This document shows positions 15,154 to 24,102 of a stretch of 64,000 nt of DNA, piece by piece. Made by a program: the position numbers and the translations under genes. Below the pieces are notes generated by a model that saw only the letters and a list, made by a program, of their open reading frames with translations, ran no database searches and had not been told where the DNA came from. Location of the stretch: positions 310,001 to 374,000 of the forward strand of contig NZ_JAPEMV010000004.1 of NCBI RefSeq assembly GCF_026342355.1, in the 5' to 3' direction. Source of the stretch: Streptomyces sp. NBC_00249. GTDB lineage: Bacteria; Actinomycetota; Actinomycetes; Streptomycetales; Streptomycetaceae. Numbering within the stretch: the stretch's first letter is position 1; each line of letters starts with the position of its first letter.

Positions 15154-17259
15154 TCAGGCGAGCCCGGGGATGAGGGAGATGAGCAGGTCGATGAGTTTGA
15201 TGCCGATGAACGGGGCGACGAGACCGCCGAGTCCGTACACGGCGAGGTTGCGGCGCAGCATCCTGTCGGCGCTGCTGGGCCGGTAGCGGACGCCCTTCAG
15301 GGCGAGCGGCACGAGCGCGATGATGACCAGCGCGTTGAAGATGACGGCGGAGAGGATGGCCGACTCCGGGGACGCCAGGCCCATGATGTTGAGCTTGTCG
15401 AGGCCCGGGTAGACCACCGCGAACATGGCCGGGATGATCGCGAAGTACTTCGCGACGTCGTTGGCGATGGAGAAGGTGGTCAGGGCTCCCCGGGTGATGA
15501 GGAGCTGCTTGCCGATCTCGACGATCTCGATGAGCTTCGTGGGGTTGGAGTCGAGGTCCACCATGTTCCCGGCCTCCTTGGCGGCCGAGGTTCCGGTGTT
15601 CATCGCGACGCCCACGTCGGCCTGGGCGAGGGCCGGGGCGTCGTTGGTGCCGTCGCCGGTCATGGCGACGAGCTTGCCGCCCGCCTGCTCCCGCTTGATG
15701 AGGGCCATCTTGTCCTCGGGGGTGGCCTCGGCGAGGAAGTCGTCGACGCCCGCCTCCTCGGCGATGGCCCTGGCCGTCAGCGGGTTGTCGCCCGTGATCA
15801 TGACGGTCTTGATGCCCATGCGGCGCAGTTCGTCGAACCGCTCGCGCATGCCCTCCTTGACGACGTCCTTGAGGTGGATGACCCCGAGGAGGCGGGCGCC
15901 TTCGGCGTCCTCGACCGCGACGAGGAGCGGTGTACCGCCCGCCGAGGAGATCGCGTCGACCTTCGCGGCGGCGTCGGGGGCGAGGGCGCCGCCCTGCTCG
16001 CCGACCCATGCGGTGATCGCGGCCGCGGCGCCCTTGCGGACCTTGCGGCCGTCGGTGTCCACCCCGGACATGCGGGTCTGGGCGGTGAACGGGATCCAGT
16101 CGGCGCCCGTCAGCTCGCCCTGGTGGCGTTCGCGCAGCCCGTACTTCTCCTTCGCCAGGACGACGATCGACCGGCCCTCGGGGGTCTCGTCCGCGAGGGA
16201 GGACAGCTGGGCCGCGTCCGCGACCTCCGCCGCGAGGGCGCCGCCGACGGGAACGAACTCCGAGGCCTGGCGGTTGCCGAGGGTGATGGTGCCGGTCTTG
16301 TCGAGCAGCAGGGTGGAGACGTCACCGGCCGCTTCCACGGCGCGCCCGCTCATCGCGAGGACGTTGCGCTGGACGAGGCGGTCCATGCCGGCGATGCCGA
16401 TCGCGGAGAGCAGGGCGCCGATGGTGGTGGGGATCAGGCAGACCAGCAGGGCGGTGAGGACGATCATCGACTGGCCGGCGCCGGCGTAGATCGCGAAGGG
16501 CTGGAGGGTGACGACCGCGAGCAGGAAGACGATGGTCAGCGAGGCGAGCAGGATGTTGAGCGCGATCTCGTTGGGCGTCTTCTGCCGGGCCGCGCCCTCG
16601 ACCAGGCTGATCATGCGGTCGATGAAGGTCTCGCCGGGCTTCGTGGTGATCTTGATGACGATCCGGTCGGACAGCACCTTCGTACCGCCGGTGACGGCCG
16701 AGCGGTCGCCGCCGGACTCGCGGATGACCGGGGCGGATTCGCCCGTGATGGCGGACTCGTCCACGGACGCGACGCCTTCGACGACGTCACCGTCGCCCGG
16801 GATGATGTCGCCGGCCTCGCAGACGACCAGGTCGCCGATGCGCAGCAGCGTTCCCGGGACCCGCTCCTCCACGGAGCCGTCGAGGCGGCGGGCGACGGTG
16901 TCGGTCTTGGCCTTGCGCAGGGTGTCGGCCTGCGCCTTGCCCCGGCCCTCGGCGACGGCCTCCGCGAGGTTGGCGAAGATCGTGGTCAGCCACAGCCAGG
17001 CGGTGATCGCCCACCCGAACCAGTTGCCGGGCTCCGACAGCGCCAGCACCGTGGTCAGTACGGAGCCGGCCTCCACCACGAACATGACCGGGGACTTGAC
17101 CATCACCCGGGGGTCGAGCTTGCGCACGGCGTCCGGGAAGGACTTCAGGAGCTGCTTGGGGTCGAAGAGCCCTCCGCCGACGCGGCCTCGGCCGCCCGGC
17201 TCCTGGTGGCCGGCCGGGGCGTCCTGGTGCGGTGCGCGGGTGGGGGTGACGGTGCTCAT
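15154..17259 (-). CDS. kdpB: Potassium-transporting P-type ATPase subunit B
   Basis: A 701-residue P-type ATPase. The actuator motif TGES is at about residues 172-175, the phosphorylation site DKTGT at 320-324 (Asp320), and the hinge MTGDGTNDAPALAQADVG near the C-terminal third. These are the complete catalytic set. KdpB hydrolyses ATP to power high-affinity potassium uptake through KdpA. The ATG start overlaps the kdpA stop as ATGA, which implies translational coupling. The first 30 residues form a charged, Gly-rich tail that is longer than in E. coli. Expression is expected under potassium limitation or osmotic stress. Confidence 0.98.
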   Translation of the reverse strand: MSTVTPTRAPHQDAPAGHQEPGGRGRVGGGLFDPKQLLKSFPDAVRKLDPRVMVKSPVMFVVEAGSVLTTVLALSEPGNWFGWAITAWLWLTTIFANLAEAVAEGRGKAQADTLRKAKTDTVARRLDGSVEERVPGTLLRIGDLVVCEAGDIIPGDGDVVEGVASVDESAITGESAPVIRESGGDRSAVTGGTKVLSDRIVIKITTKPGETFIDRMISLVEGAARQKTPNEIALNILLASLTIVFLLAVVTLQPFAIYAGAGQSMIVLTALLVCLIPTTIGALLSAIGIAGMDRLVQRNVLAMSGRAVEAAGDVSTLLLDKTGTITLGNRQASEFVPVGGALAAEVADAAQLSSLADETPEGRSIVVLAKEKYGLRERHQGELTGADWIPFTAQTRMSGVDTDGRKVRKGAAAAITAWVGEQGGALAPDAAAKVDAISSAGGTPLLVAVEDAEGARLLGVIHLKDVVKEGMRERFDELRRMGIKTVMITGDNPLTARAIAEEAGVDDFLAEATPEDKMALIKREQAGGKLVAMTGDGTNDAPALAQADVGVAMNTGTSAAKEAGNMVDLDSNPTKLIEIVEIGKQLLITRGALTTFSIANDVAKYFAIIPAMFAVVYPGLDKLNIMGLASPESAILSAVIFNALVIIALVPLALKGVRYRPSSADRMLRRNLAVYGLGGLVAPFIGIKLIDLLISLIPGLA

Positions 17260-18920
17260 GAGGCGAGCCCTTCGGCGAGCGGTCCCAGCGCGAGGGCGGG
17301 GAAGTAGGTGAGGCCGGTGACGATGAGGATGGTGCCGACGAGCAGGCCCGTGTAGAGGGGCTTGTCGGTGCGCAGGGTGCCCGCCGTCTCGGGTACGGGC
17401 GTCTGTTCGGCGAGGGAGCCGGCCAGGGCGAGGACGAAGACCATGGGCAGGAAGCGGCCGAGCAGCATGGCGATGCCGATGGTGCTGTTGAACCACTGGG
17501 TGTCGGCGTTCAGGCCCGCGAAGGCGGAGCCGTTGTTGTTGGCGCCGGAGGTGTAGGCGTAGAGGATCTCGGAGAAGCCGTGCGCGCCGCCGTTGGCCAT
17601 GGAGGTGACGGGGGTGGGCAGGGCCATCGCCGCCGCCGTGAACCCGAGGACCAGGGCGGGGGTGACGAGGATGTAGCAGGCCGCGAACTTGATCTCGCGG
17701 GTGCCGATCTTCTTGCCGAGGTATTCGGGGGTGCGGCCGACCATCAGGCCGGCCAGGAACACCGCGATGATCGCCATGACGAGCATGCCGTAGAGGCCGG
17801 AGCCGACGCCGCCGGGTGCGATCTCGCCGAGCTGCATGCCCAGCAGCTGGATGCCGCCGCCCAGACCCGTGTAGGAGGAGTGGAAGGAGTTGACGGCGCC
17901 GGTCGAGGTGAGGGTGGTGGCGACGGAGAAGATCGCGGAGGCGCCGATGCCGAAGCGGGTCTCCTTGCCCTCCATCGCGCCGCCGGCGGCCTGGAGGGCC
18001 GGGCCGTGGTGGGTGAACTCGGTCCACATCATCAGCGCGGTGAAGCCGAGCCAGATCGTGGCCATCGTCGCGAGGATCGCGTAGCCCTGCTTGACCGAGC
18101 CGACCATCCGGCCGAAGGTGCGGGTCAGCGAGAACGGGATGACCAGGATCAGGAAGATCTCGAAGAGGTTCGAGAAGGGCGTCGGGTTCTCGAAGGGGTG
18201 CGCGGAGTTGGCGTTGAAGTAGCCGCCGCCGTTGGTGCCGAGCTCCTTGATGACCTCCTGCGAGGCCACCGCCCCGCCGTTCCACTGCTGCGAGCCGCCG
18301 ATGAACTGTCCGACCTCGTGGATCCCGGAGAAGTTCTGGATCGCGCCGCAGGCGACGAGGACGAGCGCGCCGATCACCGACAGCGGCAGCAGGATCCGGA
18401 CGGTGCCGCGCACCATGTCGGCCCAGAAGTTGCCGAGTTCACCGGTGCGCGAGCGCGCGAAGCCCCGTACGAGGGCCACCGCGACGGCCATGCCGACCGC
18501 CGCCGAGAGGAAGTTCTGCACCGCGAGGCCGCCGGTCTGCACGACGTGGCCCATGGCCTGCTCGCCCGCGTACGACTGCCAGTTGGTGTTCGCGACGAAC
18601 GACGCGGCCGTGTTGAAGGCCTGGTCCGGGTCGATCGCGGCGAAGCCGAGCGAGCCCGGCAGGATCCCCTGCGCCCGCTGCAGGGCGTACAGGAAGAGGA
18701 CGCCCACCGCCGAGAAGGCGAGGACGGCCCGCAGGTAGGCGGGCCAGCGCATCTCGGCGGCCGGGTCCGCGCCGATCGCCTTGTAGATCCACCTCTCCGG
18801 CCGGTAGTGCCGTTCGGAGGAGTAGACGCGGGCCATGTACTCGCCCAGCGGGCGGTGGACGAGGGCCAGTGCCACGACGAGCGCGAGCAGCTGGAGCACC
18901 CCGGCGAGAACGGGAGTCAT
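17256..18920 (-). CDS. kdpA: Potassium-transporting ATPase subunit A
   Basis: A 554-residue channel-like subunit with about ten membrane helices. Selectivity-filter loops are recognisable, for example FVANTNWQSYAGE, GTNGGGYFNANSAHPFENPTP and TSTGAVNSFHSSYTGLGG. KdpA binds and conducts potassium in the KdpFABC complex, a relative of Trk/Ktr channels. It begins seven bases after the kdpF stop and overlaps kdpB by four bases, so the three are one transcript. Confidence 0.98.
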   Translation of the reverse strand: MTPVLAGVLQLLALVVALALVHRPLGEYMARVYSSERHYRPERWIYKAIGADPAAEMRWPAYLRAVLAFSAVGVLFLYALQRAQGILPGSLGFAAIDPDQAFNTAASFVANTNWQSYAGEQAMGHVVQTGGLAVQNFLSAAVGMAVAVALVRGFARSRTGELGNFWADMVRGTVRILLPLSVIGALVLVACGAIQNFSGIHEVGQFIGGSQQWNGGAVASQEVIKELGTNGGGYFNANSAHPFENPTPFSNLFEIFLILVIPFSLTRTFGRMVGSVKQGYAILATMATIWLGFTALMMWTEFTHHGPALQAAGGAMEGKETRFGIGASAIFSVATTLTSTGAVNSFHSSYTGLGGGIQLLGMQLGEIAPGGVGSGLYGMLVMAIIAVFLAGLMVGRTPEYLGKKIGTREIKFAACYILVTPALVLGFTAAAMALPTPVTSMANGGAHGFSEILYAYTSGANNNGSAFAGLNADTQWFNSTIGIAMLLGRFLPMVFVLALAGSLAEQTPVPETAGTLRTDKPLYTGLLVGTILIVTGLTYFPALALGPLAEGLAS

Positions 18921-18926
18921 CGCGGC

Positions 18927-19016
18927 TCAGAACCTCTCCGGGTACACGAGGGCGACCACGAGATAGCCCAGCAGAGCGACGGCGACCAGCAGACCGACGA
19001 TGTTCTCGACGCTCAC
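18927..19016 (-). CDS. kdpF: Potassium-transporting ATPase small subunit F
   Basis: A 29-residue single-helix peptide reading ENIVGLLVAVALLGYLVVAL and ending VYPERF, the standard KdpF tail. KdpF stabilises the complex in the membrane. The GTG start overlaps the stop of the preceding 27-residue peptide gene (GTGA), and kdpA follows after six bases. Position and sequence leave little doubt. Confidence 0.93.
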   Translation of the reverse strand: MSVENIVGLLVAVALLGYLVVALVYPERF

Positions 19017-19096
19017 AGCTTGGTCACCCCCTTGGCGACGAGGGCCACCAGCGCAAAGAGCGCGAGGGTGGTGGCGACGAAGGCCAGATCGGCCAT
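19013..19096 (-). CDS. 27-aa membrane peptide preceding kdpF
   Basis: An ATG with AGGAG about eight bases upstream opens a 27-residue frame: a short acidic start (MADL), a hydrophobic stretch of about 17 residues (AFVATTLALFALVALVA) and the basic tail KGVTKL. It is the first gene of the kdp operon, and its stop codon overlaps the kdpF GTG. That tight coupling and the good ribosome site argue for a real gene. I know of similar unnamed peptides ahead of kdpF in other actinobacteria, from memory only. It may be an extra small subunit or a regulator of the pump. Confidence 0.7.
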   Translation of the reverse strand: MADLAFVATTLALFALVALVAKGVTKL

Positions 19097-19160
19097 CGTG
19101 AGCTCCTGGAGTTTCGGAGGCGTGATTCGGACACTTCCGAGTGGAACCCCTCCGCACTGG

Positions 19161-20264
19161 TCACACAGGTGTTCTTGACGGCCCCCATACGCCGCCCCGT
19201 ACGCCTTTGACGGCTCCCTGACGCGGCGCCGTGGCCGGTCCTCGCTCCCGCTGCTGTTCCAGGAAGATCCGCTGGTCGGCGAGGAGGCCCGGTGGGAAGA
19301 GGGCGCGCGGGGCGAACAGCGCGGTGAGCGGCAGCCGCCAGGACGAGCGCTCGACCGGGGTGCGGACCAGGGAGTGGGTGGCGCCCGGGTAGCGGCGGAC
19401 GGTGAGGGTGCCGGGCGCGAGCAGCCGGCGGTAGACGGCCTCGGTCTCGGCGCCGTCCACGTTGAGGTCGTCGGCCCCGCGGAGCAGCAGTACCGGGACC
19501 GGGGGCATCGCCCGCAGGTCGGCGCTCGCGTCGGCCGTGTGGTTGCGGCTGATGAACGTCCAGCGCGCGGCGTCGAGTTCCGGATCGGCGCCGGGGCTCG
19601 CGCGGTACTCCTCGTACGTCGCCCCGCGCCGCAGCAGCGCCAGGGTGGACTCCCGGGCGCGCAGGGCGGCCGCCGTGCGCTCGGGCCCGGCGCCCTCGGC
19701 GCGGAGCCCGGCGCGGAGGTTGTACTCGCCCTGGCGGTGCCAGTTGACGGCGGTGCCGACGGCGATGACGAAGCGCACCCCGGGCACCGTCGCGGCCACC
19801 TTGGGGAGCACCCAGCCGGCCTGGCTGGCGCCCCAGAGCCCGGTCCGGCCGCCGTCGACCTCGGGGCGGGTCCGGGCCCAGGCGAGGGCGTCGGCGGTCT
19901 CGCGGGCGCGGTCGTCCATGGTCTGGCCGAGCCAGTCGGCGGGTTTGTCGAGGGACAGGGAGGCGTAGCCGGCGCGGGCGAAAGCCTCCCAGTAGGGGCG
20001 GTAGAAGCCGTCGTGGGTGGCGTCGACGGGGCCGTCGCCGTGGACGAGGACGACGAGCGGGAAGGGCCCGGAGCCGGTGGCGGGGGTGGCCAGCACCCCG
20101 GGCAGCCGGTGTCCGGCGGCGGGCACGGTGACCCGCTGCTCGCGCAGGTCGTAGCTGTTCTGCCGGAGCACCACCCCGGTGAGGGCGGCGGCGAGGAGGA
20201 CGGTGGCGGCGAGGAGCGGGAGCAGGACGGTACGGATTCGGTTCTTGCGCGGTGGTGCGGACAC
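19161..20264 (-). CDS. Membrane-anchored alpha/beta hydrolase
   Basis: A 367-residue protein. One N-terminal helix (TVLLPLLAATVLLAAALTGVVL) acts as signal anchor. The hydrolase domain has an oxyanion region VVLVHGDGP, the nucleophile elbow GLWGASQAGW (Ser in G-x-S-x-G form), an acid in LLLRGADDLN and a catalytic His in GATHSLV. The pattern resembles dienelactone hydrolase/BAAT-like secreted esterases. The GTG start has GGAGGA seven bases upstream. The C-terminal 30 residues after FLEQQ are low-complexity. It is divergent from a GNAT gene; the substrate is unknown. Confidence 0.87.
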   Translation of the reverse strand: MSAPPRKNRIRTVLLPLLAATVLLAAALTGVVLRQNSYDLREQRVTVPAAGHRLPGVLATPATGSGPFPLVVLVHGDGPVDATHDGFYRPYWEAFARAGYASLSLDKPADWLGQTMDDRARETADALAWARTRPEVDGGRTGLWGASQAGWVLPKVAATVPGVRFVIAVGTAVNWHRQGEYNLRAGLRAEGAGPERTAAALRARESTLALLRRGATYEEYRASPGADPELDAARWTFISRNHTADASADLRAMPPVPVLLLRGADDLNVDGAETEAVYRRLLAPGTLTVRRYPGATHSLVRTPVERSSWRLPLTALFAPRALFPPGLLADQRIFLEQQRERGPATAPRQGAVKGVRGGVWGPSRTPV

Positions 20265-20342
20265 GGGCGGCTCCTCCGAAGGCGGCGAATCGCTCAACTT
20301 GGAAACGATCGTAACGTCAATGAACGTATTATGCTTGCACGT

Positions 20343-20951
20343 ATGACGACGGAGAGCGGAAGCACCGAAGTACGGCGCGGGATCCCCGACGGCGCCGGGG
20401 AACGGGTCGCCGAGCTGTACTGGGAGGCCTTCGGCGCGAAACTCGGCGCCGCCCTCGGCCCCGCCGAGGCCGGGCGCCGGTTCATCGCCGCGCACCTGCA
20501 CCCGGACCGGGCCCTGACCGCCGTGTCCGACGACGGCCGGCTCCTGGGCGTGGCCGGGTACCAGCTCGCCGGACGCGGCCTCGTCGGCGGCGACGCGGCC
20601 GCCGTCAGGGCGGCGTACGGGCAGGTCAAAGGCCTGTACCGGGTGTTCCTGCTGGCCCTGCTGGAGCGCACCCCGGCCCGGGGCGAGCTGGTCATGGACG
20701 GCATCGCGGTGGACCCGGCCGCGCGCGGCCGGGGCATCGGCGGGCTGCTCCTCGACGGGATCGAGGAACTCGCCGCCGAGCAGGGCTGCCGGCGGATCCG
20801 GCTGGACGTGATCGCCGAGAACCCGCGCGCCCGCGCCCTGTACGAACGCCACGGCTTCCGGGCGGTCCGGGTCCAGCGCACGCCCTGGCTGCGGGACGTG
20901 CTCGGCTTCGGGGCCGTGACGACCATGCACAAGGAGGTGGCGGCCCGATGA
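20343..20951 (+). CDS. GNAT-family N-acetyltransferase
   Basis: A 202-residue GNAT protein. The acetyl-CoA loop is VDPAARGRGIGGLLLDGIEELA (R/Q-x-x-G-x-G/A form), followed by RLDVIAENPRARALYERHGF, the usual last motif. A second ATG lies 12 bases upstream and could also be used. Its stop overlaps the start of the PaaX-like regulator (ATGA), so the two are coupled. The target of acetylation is unknown. The AT-rich upstream region (20300-20342) holds the promoter and offset ACGT elements but no clean operator. Confidence 0.87.
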   Translation: MTTESGSTEVRRGIPDGAGERVAELYWEAFGAKLGAALGPAEAGRRFIAAHLHPDRALTAVSDDGRLLGVAGYQLAGRGLVGGDAAAVRAAYGQVKGLYRVFLLALLERTPARGELVMDGIAVDPAARGRGIGGLLLDGIEELAAEQGCRRIRLDVIAENPRARALYERHGFRAVRVQRTPWLRDVLGFGAVTTMHKEVAAR

Positions 20952-21781
20952 GCACGCACCCGACGGACCCGGCCCCGGTGAGCGGGGTTCCGACGCGGCT
21001 GGTGGTGCACGCGCTGGTCCGGGAGGACGGCACCGTCGACGGCGGCGAGCTGTACGAGGTCGCGGGCGCGCTCGGCATGAGCGACCAGCAGGTCCGGCTG
21101 TGCGTGAAGCGGCTGGTGGCCGAGGGCCGCTTCACGCAGGAGGGCCGGGGCCGGCGGGCGGTGCTGCGGCTCACGGCGCCGGGCGCGCCGCCGCTGCCGG
21201 AGGTGGAGTTCGTCCGGCACGCCTACCGGCAGGACCGGGGGCTGGAGCCGTGGGACGGGGTCTGGCACCTGTTCGCCTTCGCCGTCCCCGAGTCCGCGCG
21301 GGCCGCCCGCGACGCCCTGCGCGACACCCTGACCGCGCTGGGGGCCGCCCCGGTGCAGGGCGGGCTGTACGCCACCCCGAACGCGATCGGCCCGTACGTC
21401 CGGGCCCGCGCGGCCGAGCTGGGGGTGACGACCGGGCTGACCTGCCTGACCAGCCGGGACCTGGCCGTCGGGGGCGCCGACGGCCCGGCCAGGCTGGCCG
21501 CCCGGCTGTGGCCGCTGGAGGAGATCGCGGGGCGGTACGAGGCCCTGCGCGCCCTCGCCGAGGGCCCGGGGGCGGGGCTCGCGCACGCGGTGTCCCTGGC
21601 GGCGGCGTTCAGCGAAGCCATGCGGCCGGATCCGCTGCTGCCGCCGGAACTCCTGCCGCAGCCCTGGCCGGGCACGACGGCCCGTACCGCCGCCACCACC
21701 GCCTGGACCCGCCTGCGCGCGGCCGCCCCGCCGGACGCCCCGAAGATCTTCCGCCTGTACGCGGAGGCGCTCACCCCGTAG
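20948..21781 (+). CDS. PaaX-like transcriptional regulator
   Basis: A 277-residue protein. The first 80 residues are a winged helix (DGGELYEVAGALGMSDQQVRLCVKRLVAEGRFTQEGRGRRAVLRLT). The remainder resembles the PaaX central and C-terminal domains, with WDGVWHLFAFAVPESARAARDALRDTLTALGAAPVQGGLYATP. PaaX represses phenylacetate catabolism in E. coli through phenylacetyl-CoA. No paa genes are near, so the effector is open. Translation is coupled to the GNAT gene, and the 3' end overlaps the convergent HATPase gene by 11 bases. Confidence 0.82.
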   Translation: MSTHPTDPAPVSGVPTRLVVHALVREDGTVDGGELYEVAGALGMSDQQVRLCVKRLVAEGRFTQEGRGRRAVLRLTAPGAPPLPEVEFVRHAYRQDRGLEPWDGVWHLFAFAVPESARAARDALRDTLTALGAAPVQGGLYATPNAIGPYVRARAAELGVTTGLTCLTSRDLAVGGADGPARLAARLWPLEEIAGRYEALRALAEGPGAGLAHAVSLAAAFSEAMRPDPLLPPELLPQPWPGTTARTAATTAWTRLRAAAPPDAPKIFRLYAEALTP

Positions 21782-22175
21782 CGGGCGGCGCGGCGGTGAC
21801 CTCCAGCCAGACCGTCTTGCCGGGGCGGTCGCCTTCGGCGGGGGTGGAACCCCAGCCGGCCGCGAGCCGGTCCAGCAGCGCCAGCCCCCGTCCCGCCGGG
21901 CCGGGGGCCGGGGGCTGCGGGTTGTCGTCGGTGACTTCGACGCGGAGCCGGCCCGGGGTGTGGCGGAGCAGCAGTTCGCGGGGGCCGTCCGCGTGCAGGC
22001 AGGCGTTGGTGACCAGCTCCGAGACCAGCAGGACGACGTCCTCCGCGGGCCCCTCCCCCGGCGGCCACCGCCACTCGGCGAGGGCCGCGCGCGTGAAGTC
22101 CCGGCAGCGGGCGACGACCCCGCTCGTGGCACCGGCGAGGACCAGCCTCCGCGTCTGCTCGGCCGCCACAGGCAC
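21771..22175 (-). CDS. HATPase-domain regulatory protein (anti-sigma-kinase-like)
   Basis: About 134 residues comprising a single GHKL ATPase domain: DVVLLVSELVTNACLHADGP (N box), RLRVEVTDDNPQPP (G1 box) and GRGLALLDRLAAGWG (G2 box). Streptomyces encodes dozens of such RsbW/SpoIIAB-like proteins, thought to act as anti-sigma or anti-anti-sigma kinases. I choose a GTG with GGAG about six bases upstream; the frame continues upstream with low-complexity residues. No cognate sigma factor or STAS gene is adjacent. Confidence 0.82.
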   Translation of the reverse strand: MPVAAEQTRRLVLAGATSGVVARCRDFTRAALAEWRWPPGEGPAEDVVLLVSELVTNACLHADGPRELLLRHTPGRLRVEVTDDNPQPPAPGPAGRGLALLDRLAAGWGSTPAEGDRPGKTVWLEVTAAPPATG

Positions 22176-22465
22176 TCCCGTCTCCGACGCCGTCCCCCCG
22201 GCGCCGCACCTACCCCCGTCGGCGGCGGACAAATCCCACGCTTTCGCCGCGACAGCAGGGGCCCCGCGCCTCCCGTACCGGCCGGCGAAGGGCCCCCACC
22301 ACGGCTTTCCGGCTGTTCTCCCCCGTGGAGCGGCCGGTGCCGACGACGCTAGGCCGCACCTGGACGGCCGTCGAGGAGGGCCCCGCCGGTCCGTCAAGTC
22401 CCCCGTCGGCCGCGCCGCACCGGAGGCACCCCTGAGTCCACATCCTGGACAACTACGCTCAGGAC
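22176..22465. other. Divergent intergenic region, HATPase gene to aminotransferase gene
   Basis: These 290 bases hold the promoters of both divergent genes. An upstream extension of the HATPase frame covers part of it but lacks a convincing ribosome site. I see no strong palindrome, repeat or riboswitch. Confidence 0.5.
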
Positions 22466-23839
22466 ATGAACGCAGAAGCCGACGCCCTCGCCGCCGTGAA
22501 CGACGCCGCGAAAGCGGCCGTGAAAGACGCCGACCGCAAACACGTCTTCCATTCCTGGTCGGCGCAGGAGCTCATCGACCCGCTCCCCGTCGCCGGGGCC
22601 GAGGGCTCGTACTTCTGGGACTACGACGGGAACCGCTTCCTCGACTTCTCCAGCGCGCTCGTCTACACCAACATCGGCTACCAGCACCCCAAGGTGGCGG
22701 CCGCCATCGCGGAGCAGGCCGCCAAGCTGTGCACCGTCGCCCCCGGCTTCGCCGTCGACGCCCGCTCGGAGGCGGCCCGCCTCATCGCCGAGCGCACCCC
22801 CGGCGACCTCGACAAGATCTTCTTCACGAACGCGGGCGCCGAGGCCGTGGAGAACGCCGTCAGGATGGCCCGGCTGCACACCGGCCGCCCCAAGGTGATG
22901 GCCGCGTACCGCTCGTACCACGGGGCCACCTCCACCGCGATCAACCTCACCGGTGACGCCCGCCGCTTCGGCAACGACACCGCCACCGCCGGCGTCGTGC
23001 ACTTCTGGGGCCCCTTCCTCTACCGCTCGCCCTTCCACGCGACGACCGAGGCCGAGGAGTGCGAGCGCGCCCTGCGCCACCTGGAGGACACGATCGTCTT
23101 CGAGGGCCCGCAGTCCATCGCCGCGATCATCCTGGAGACCGTCGGCGGCGCCCCCGGCGTGCTCGTACCGCCGGCCGGCTACCTCGCGGGCGTGCGCGCC
23201 CTCTGCGACCGCTACGGGATCGTCTTCATCCTCGACGAGGTCATGGTCGGCTTCGGCCGCACCGGCACCTGGTTCGCCGCCGACCACTGGGACGTGCGCC
23301 CCGACCTGCTCTGCTTCGCCAAGGGCATCACCAGCGGCTACGTCCCCCTCGGCGGTGTCGCCATCTCCGCCGCCATCGCCGAGACCTTCGCCCGGCGCCC
23401 CTACCCGGGCGGGCTGACGTACTCCGGGCACGTCCTGGCCTGCGCCGCAGCCGTCGCGACGATCCACACCATGGAGGAGGAGGGCATCGTCGAGCAGTCG
23501 GCCCGTACGGGCGCCGAGCTGCTGGGCCCGGGGCTGCGCGCCATCGCCGAGCGGCACCCGTCGGTCGGCGAGGTCCGGGGCCTCGGCACCTTCTGGGCCC
23601 TGGAACTCGTACGGGACCCGCGGACCCGCGAGCCGCTCGTCCCGTACAACGCCTCGGGCGCCGACAACGCGCCGATGGCGGCCTTCGGCGCGGCCCTGAA
23701 GAAGGGCGGCCTGTGGCCGCTCCTCGCCGGGAACCGGATGCACGTCGCACCGCCCTGCAACATCTCCGCCGAGGACGTGGCCAAGGGCCTGGCGATCCTC
23801 GACGAGGCCCTGTCCGTCGCGGACGCGCACATGGCCTGA
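22466..23839 (+). CDS. Class III (omega) aminotransferase
   Basis: A 457-residue PLP enzyme. Key segments are SYFWDYDGNRFLDFSSALVYTNIGYQHPKV, the cofactor-site FFTNAGAEAVENAVRMAR, the Asp motif FILDEVMVGFGRTGTWFA and the PLP lysine in LLCFAKGITSGYVPLGG. It resembles beta-alanine/taurine-pyruvate aminotransferases. Uricase lies 260 bases downstream, so a role in purine nitrogen recovery, such as beta-alanine or ureidoglycolate-derived amine handling, is a reasonable inference but unproven. It probably makes its own transcript, given the size of the gap to uricase. Confidence 0.92.
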   Translation: MNAEADALAAVNDAAKAAVKDADRKHVFHSWSAQELIDPLPVAGAEGSYFWDYDGNRFLDFSSALVYTNIGYQHPKVAAAIAEQAAKLCTVAPGFAVDARSEAARLIAERTPGDLDKIFFTNAGAEAVENAVRMARLHTGRPKVMAAYRSYHGATSTAINLTGDARRFGNDTATAGVVHFWGPFLYRSPFHATTEAEECERALRHLEDTIVFEGPQSIAAIILETVGGAPGVLVPPAGYLAGVRALCDRYGIVFILDEVMVGFGRTGTWFAADHWDVRPDLLCFAKGITSGYVPLGGVAISAAIAETFARRPYPGGLTYSGHVLACAAAVATIHTMEEEGIVEQSARTGAELLGPGLRAIAERHPSVGEVRGLGTFWALELVRDPRTREPLVPYNASGADNAPMAAFGAALKKGGLWPLLAGNRMHVAPPCNISAEDVAKGLAILDEALSVADAHMA

Positions 23840-24102
23840 CCTGCGAGGTTGTGGGGTCGCCCAAATCCTGGGTGCAGGTGTTCGGATGATCCGTGCGGTG
23901 GTTCACCCGCCGTACACATGGTGCAATCCGTGCAGTACTACTCAGCACCTACGGACCGGGATGCACGTCAGTCCCGGGGCGGCCCCCGAGGGGTCGAACG
24001 GCGGGGAGCGGCACGTCTTCAGTCGGGACGGGCGCTGGACGCCGGGCGTACGGGATCCAGACAACCGGACTCCGTGTTCCCGAGTACCCGAAGGAAGACA
24101 CC
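23840..24102. other. Upstream region of the uricase gene
   Basis: About 260 bases without a credible gene. It contains one GGTTCACC half-element, reminiscent of a single PHO-box unit but without a partner repeat, and AATCCGTGCAGTACTACTC, which may be promoter sequence. No terminator hairpin for the aminotransferase gene is obvious, so read-through into the uricase gene is possible. Confidence 0.45.

Noticed and set aside
23893..24102. N-terminal 70-residue extension of uricase
   Set aside because: Sequence there is Arg/Thr/Gly-rich without homology to uricases; the ATG at 24103 has a proper ribosome site and gives normal enzyme length.
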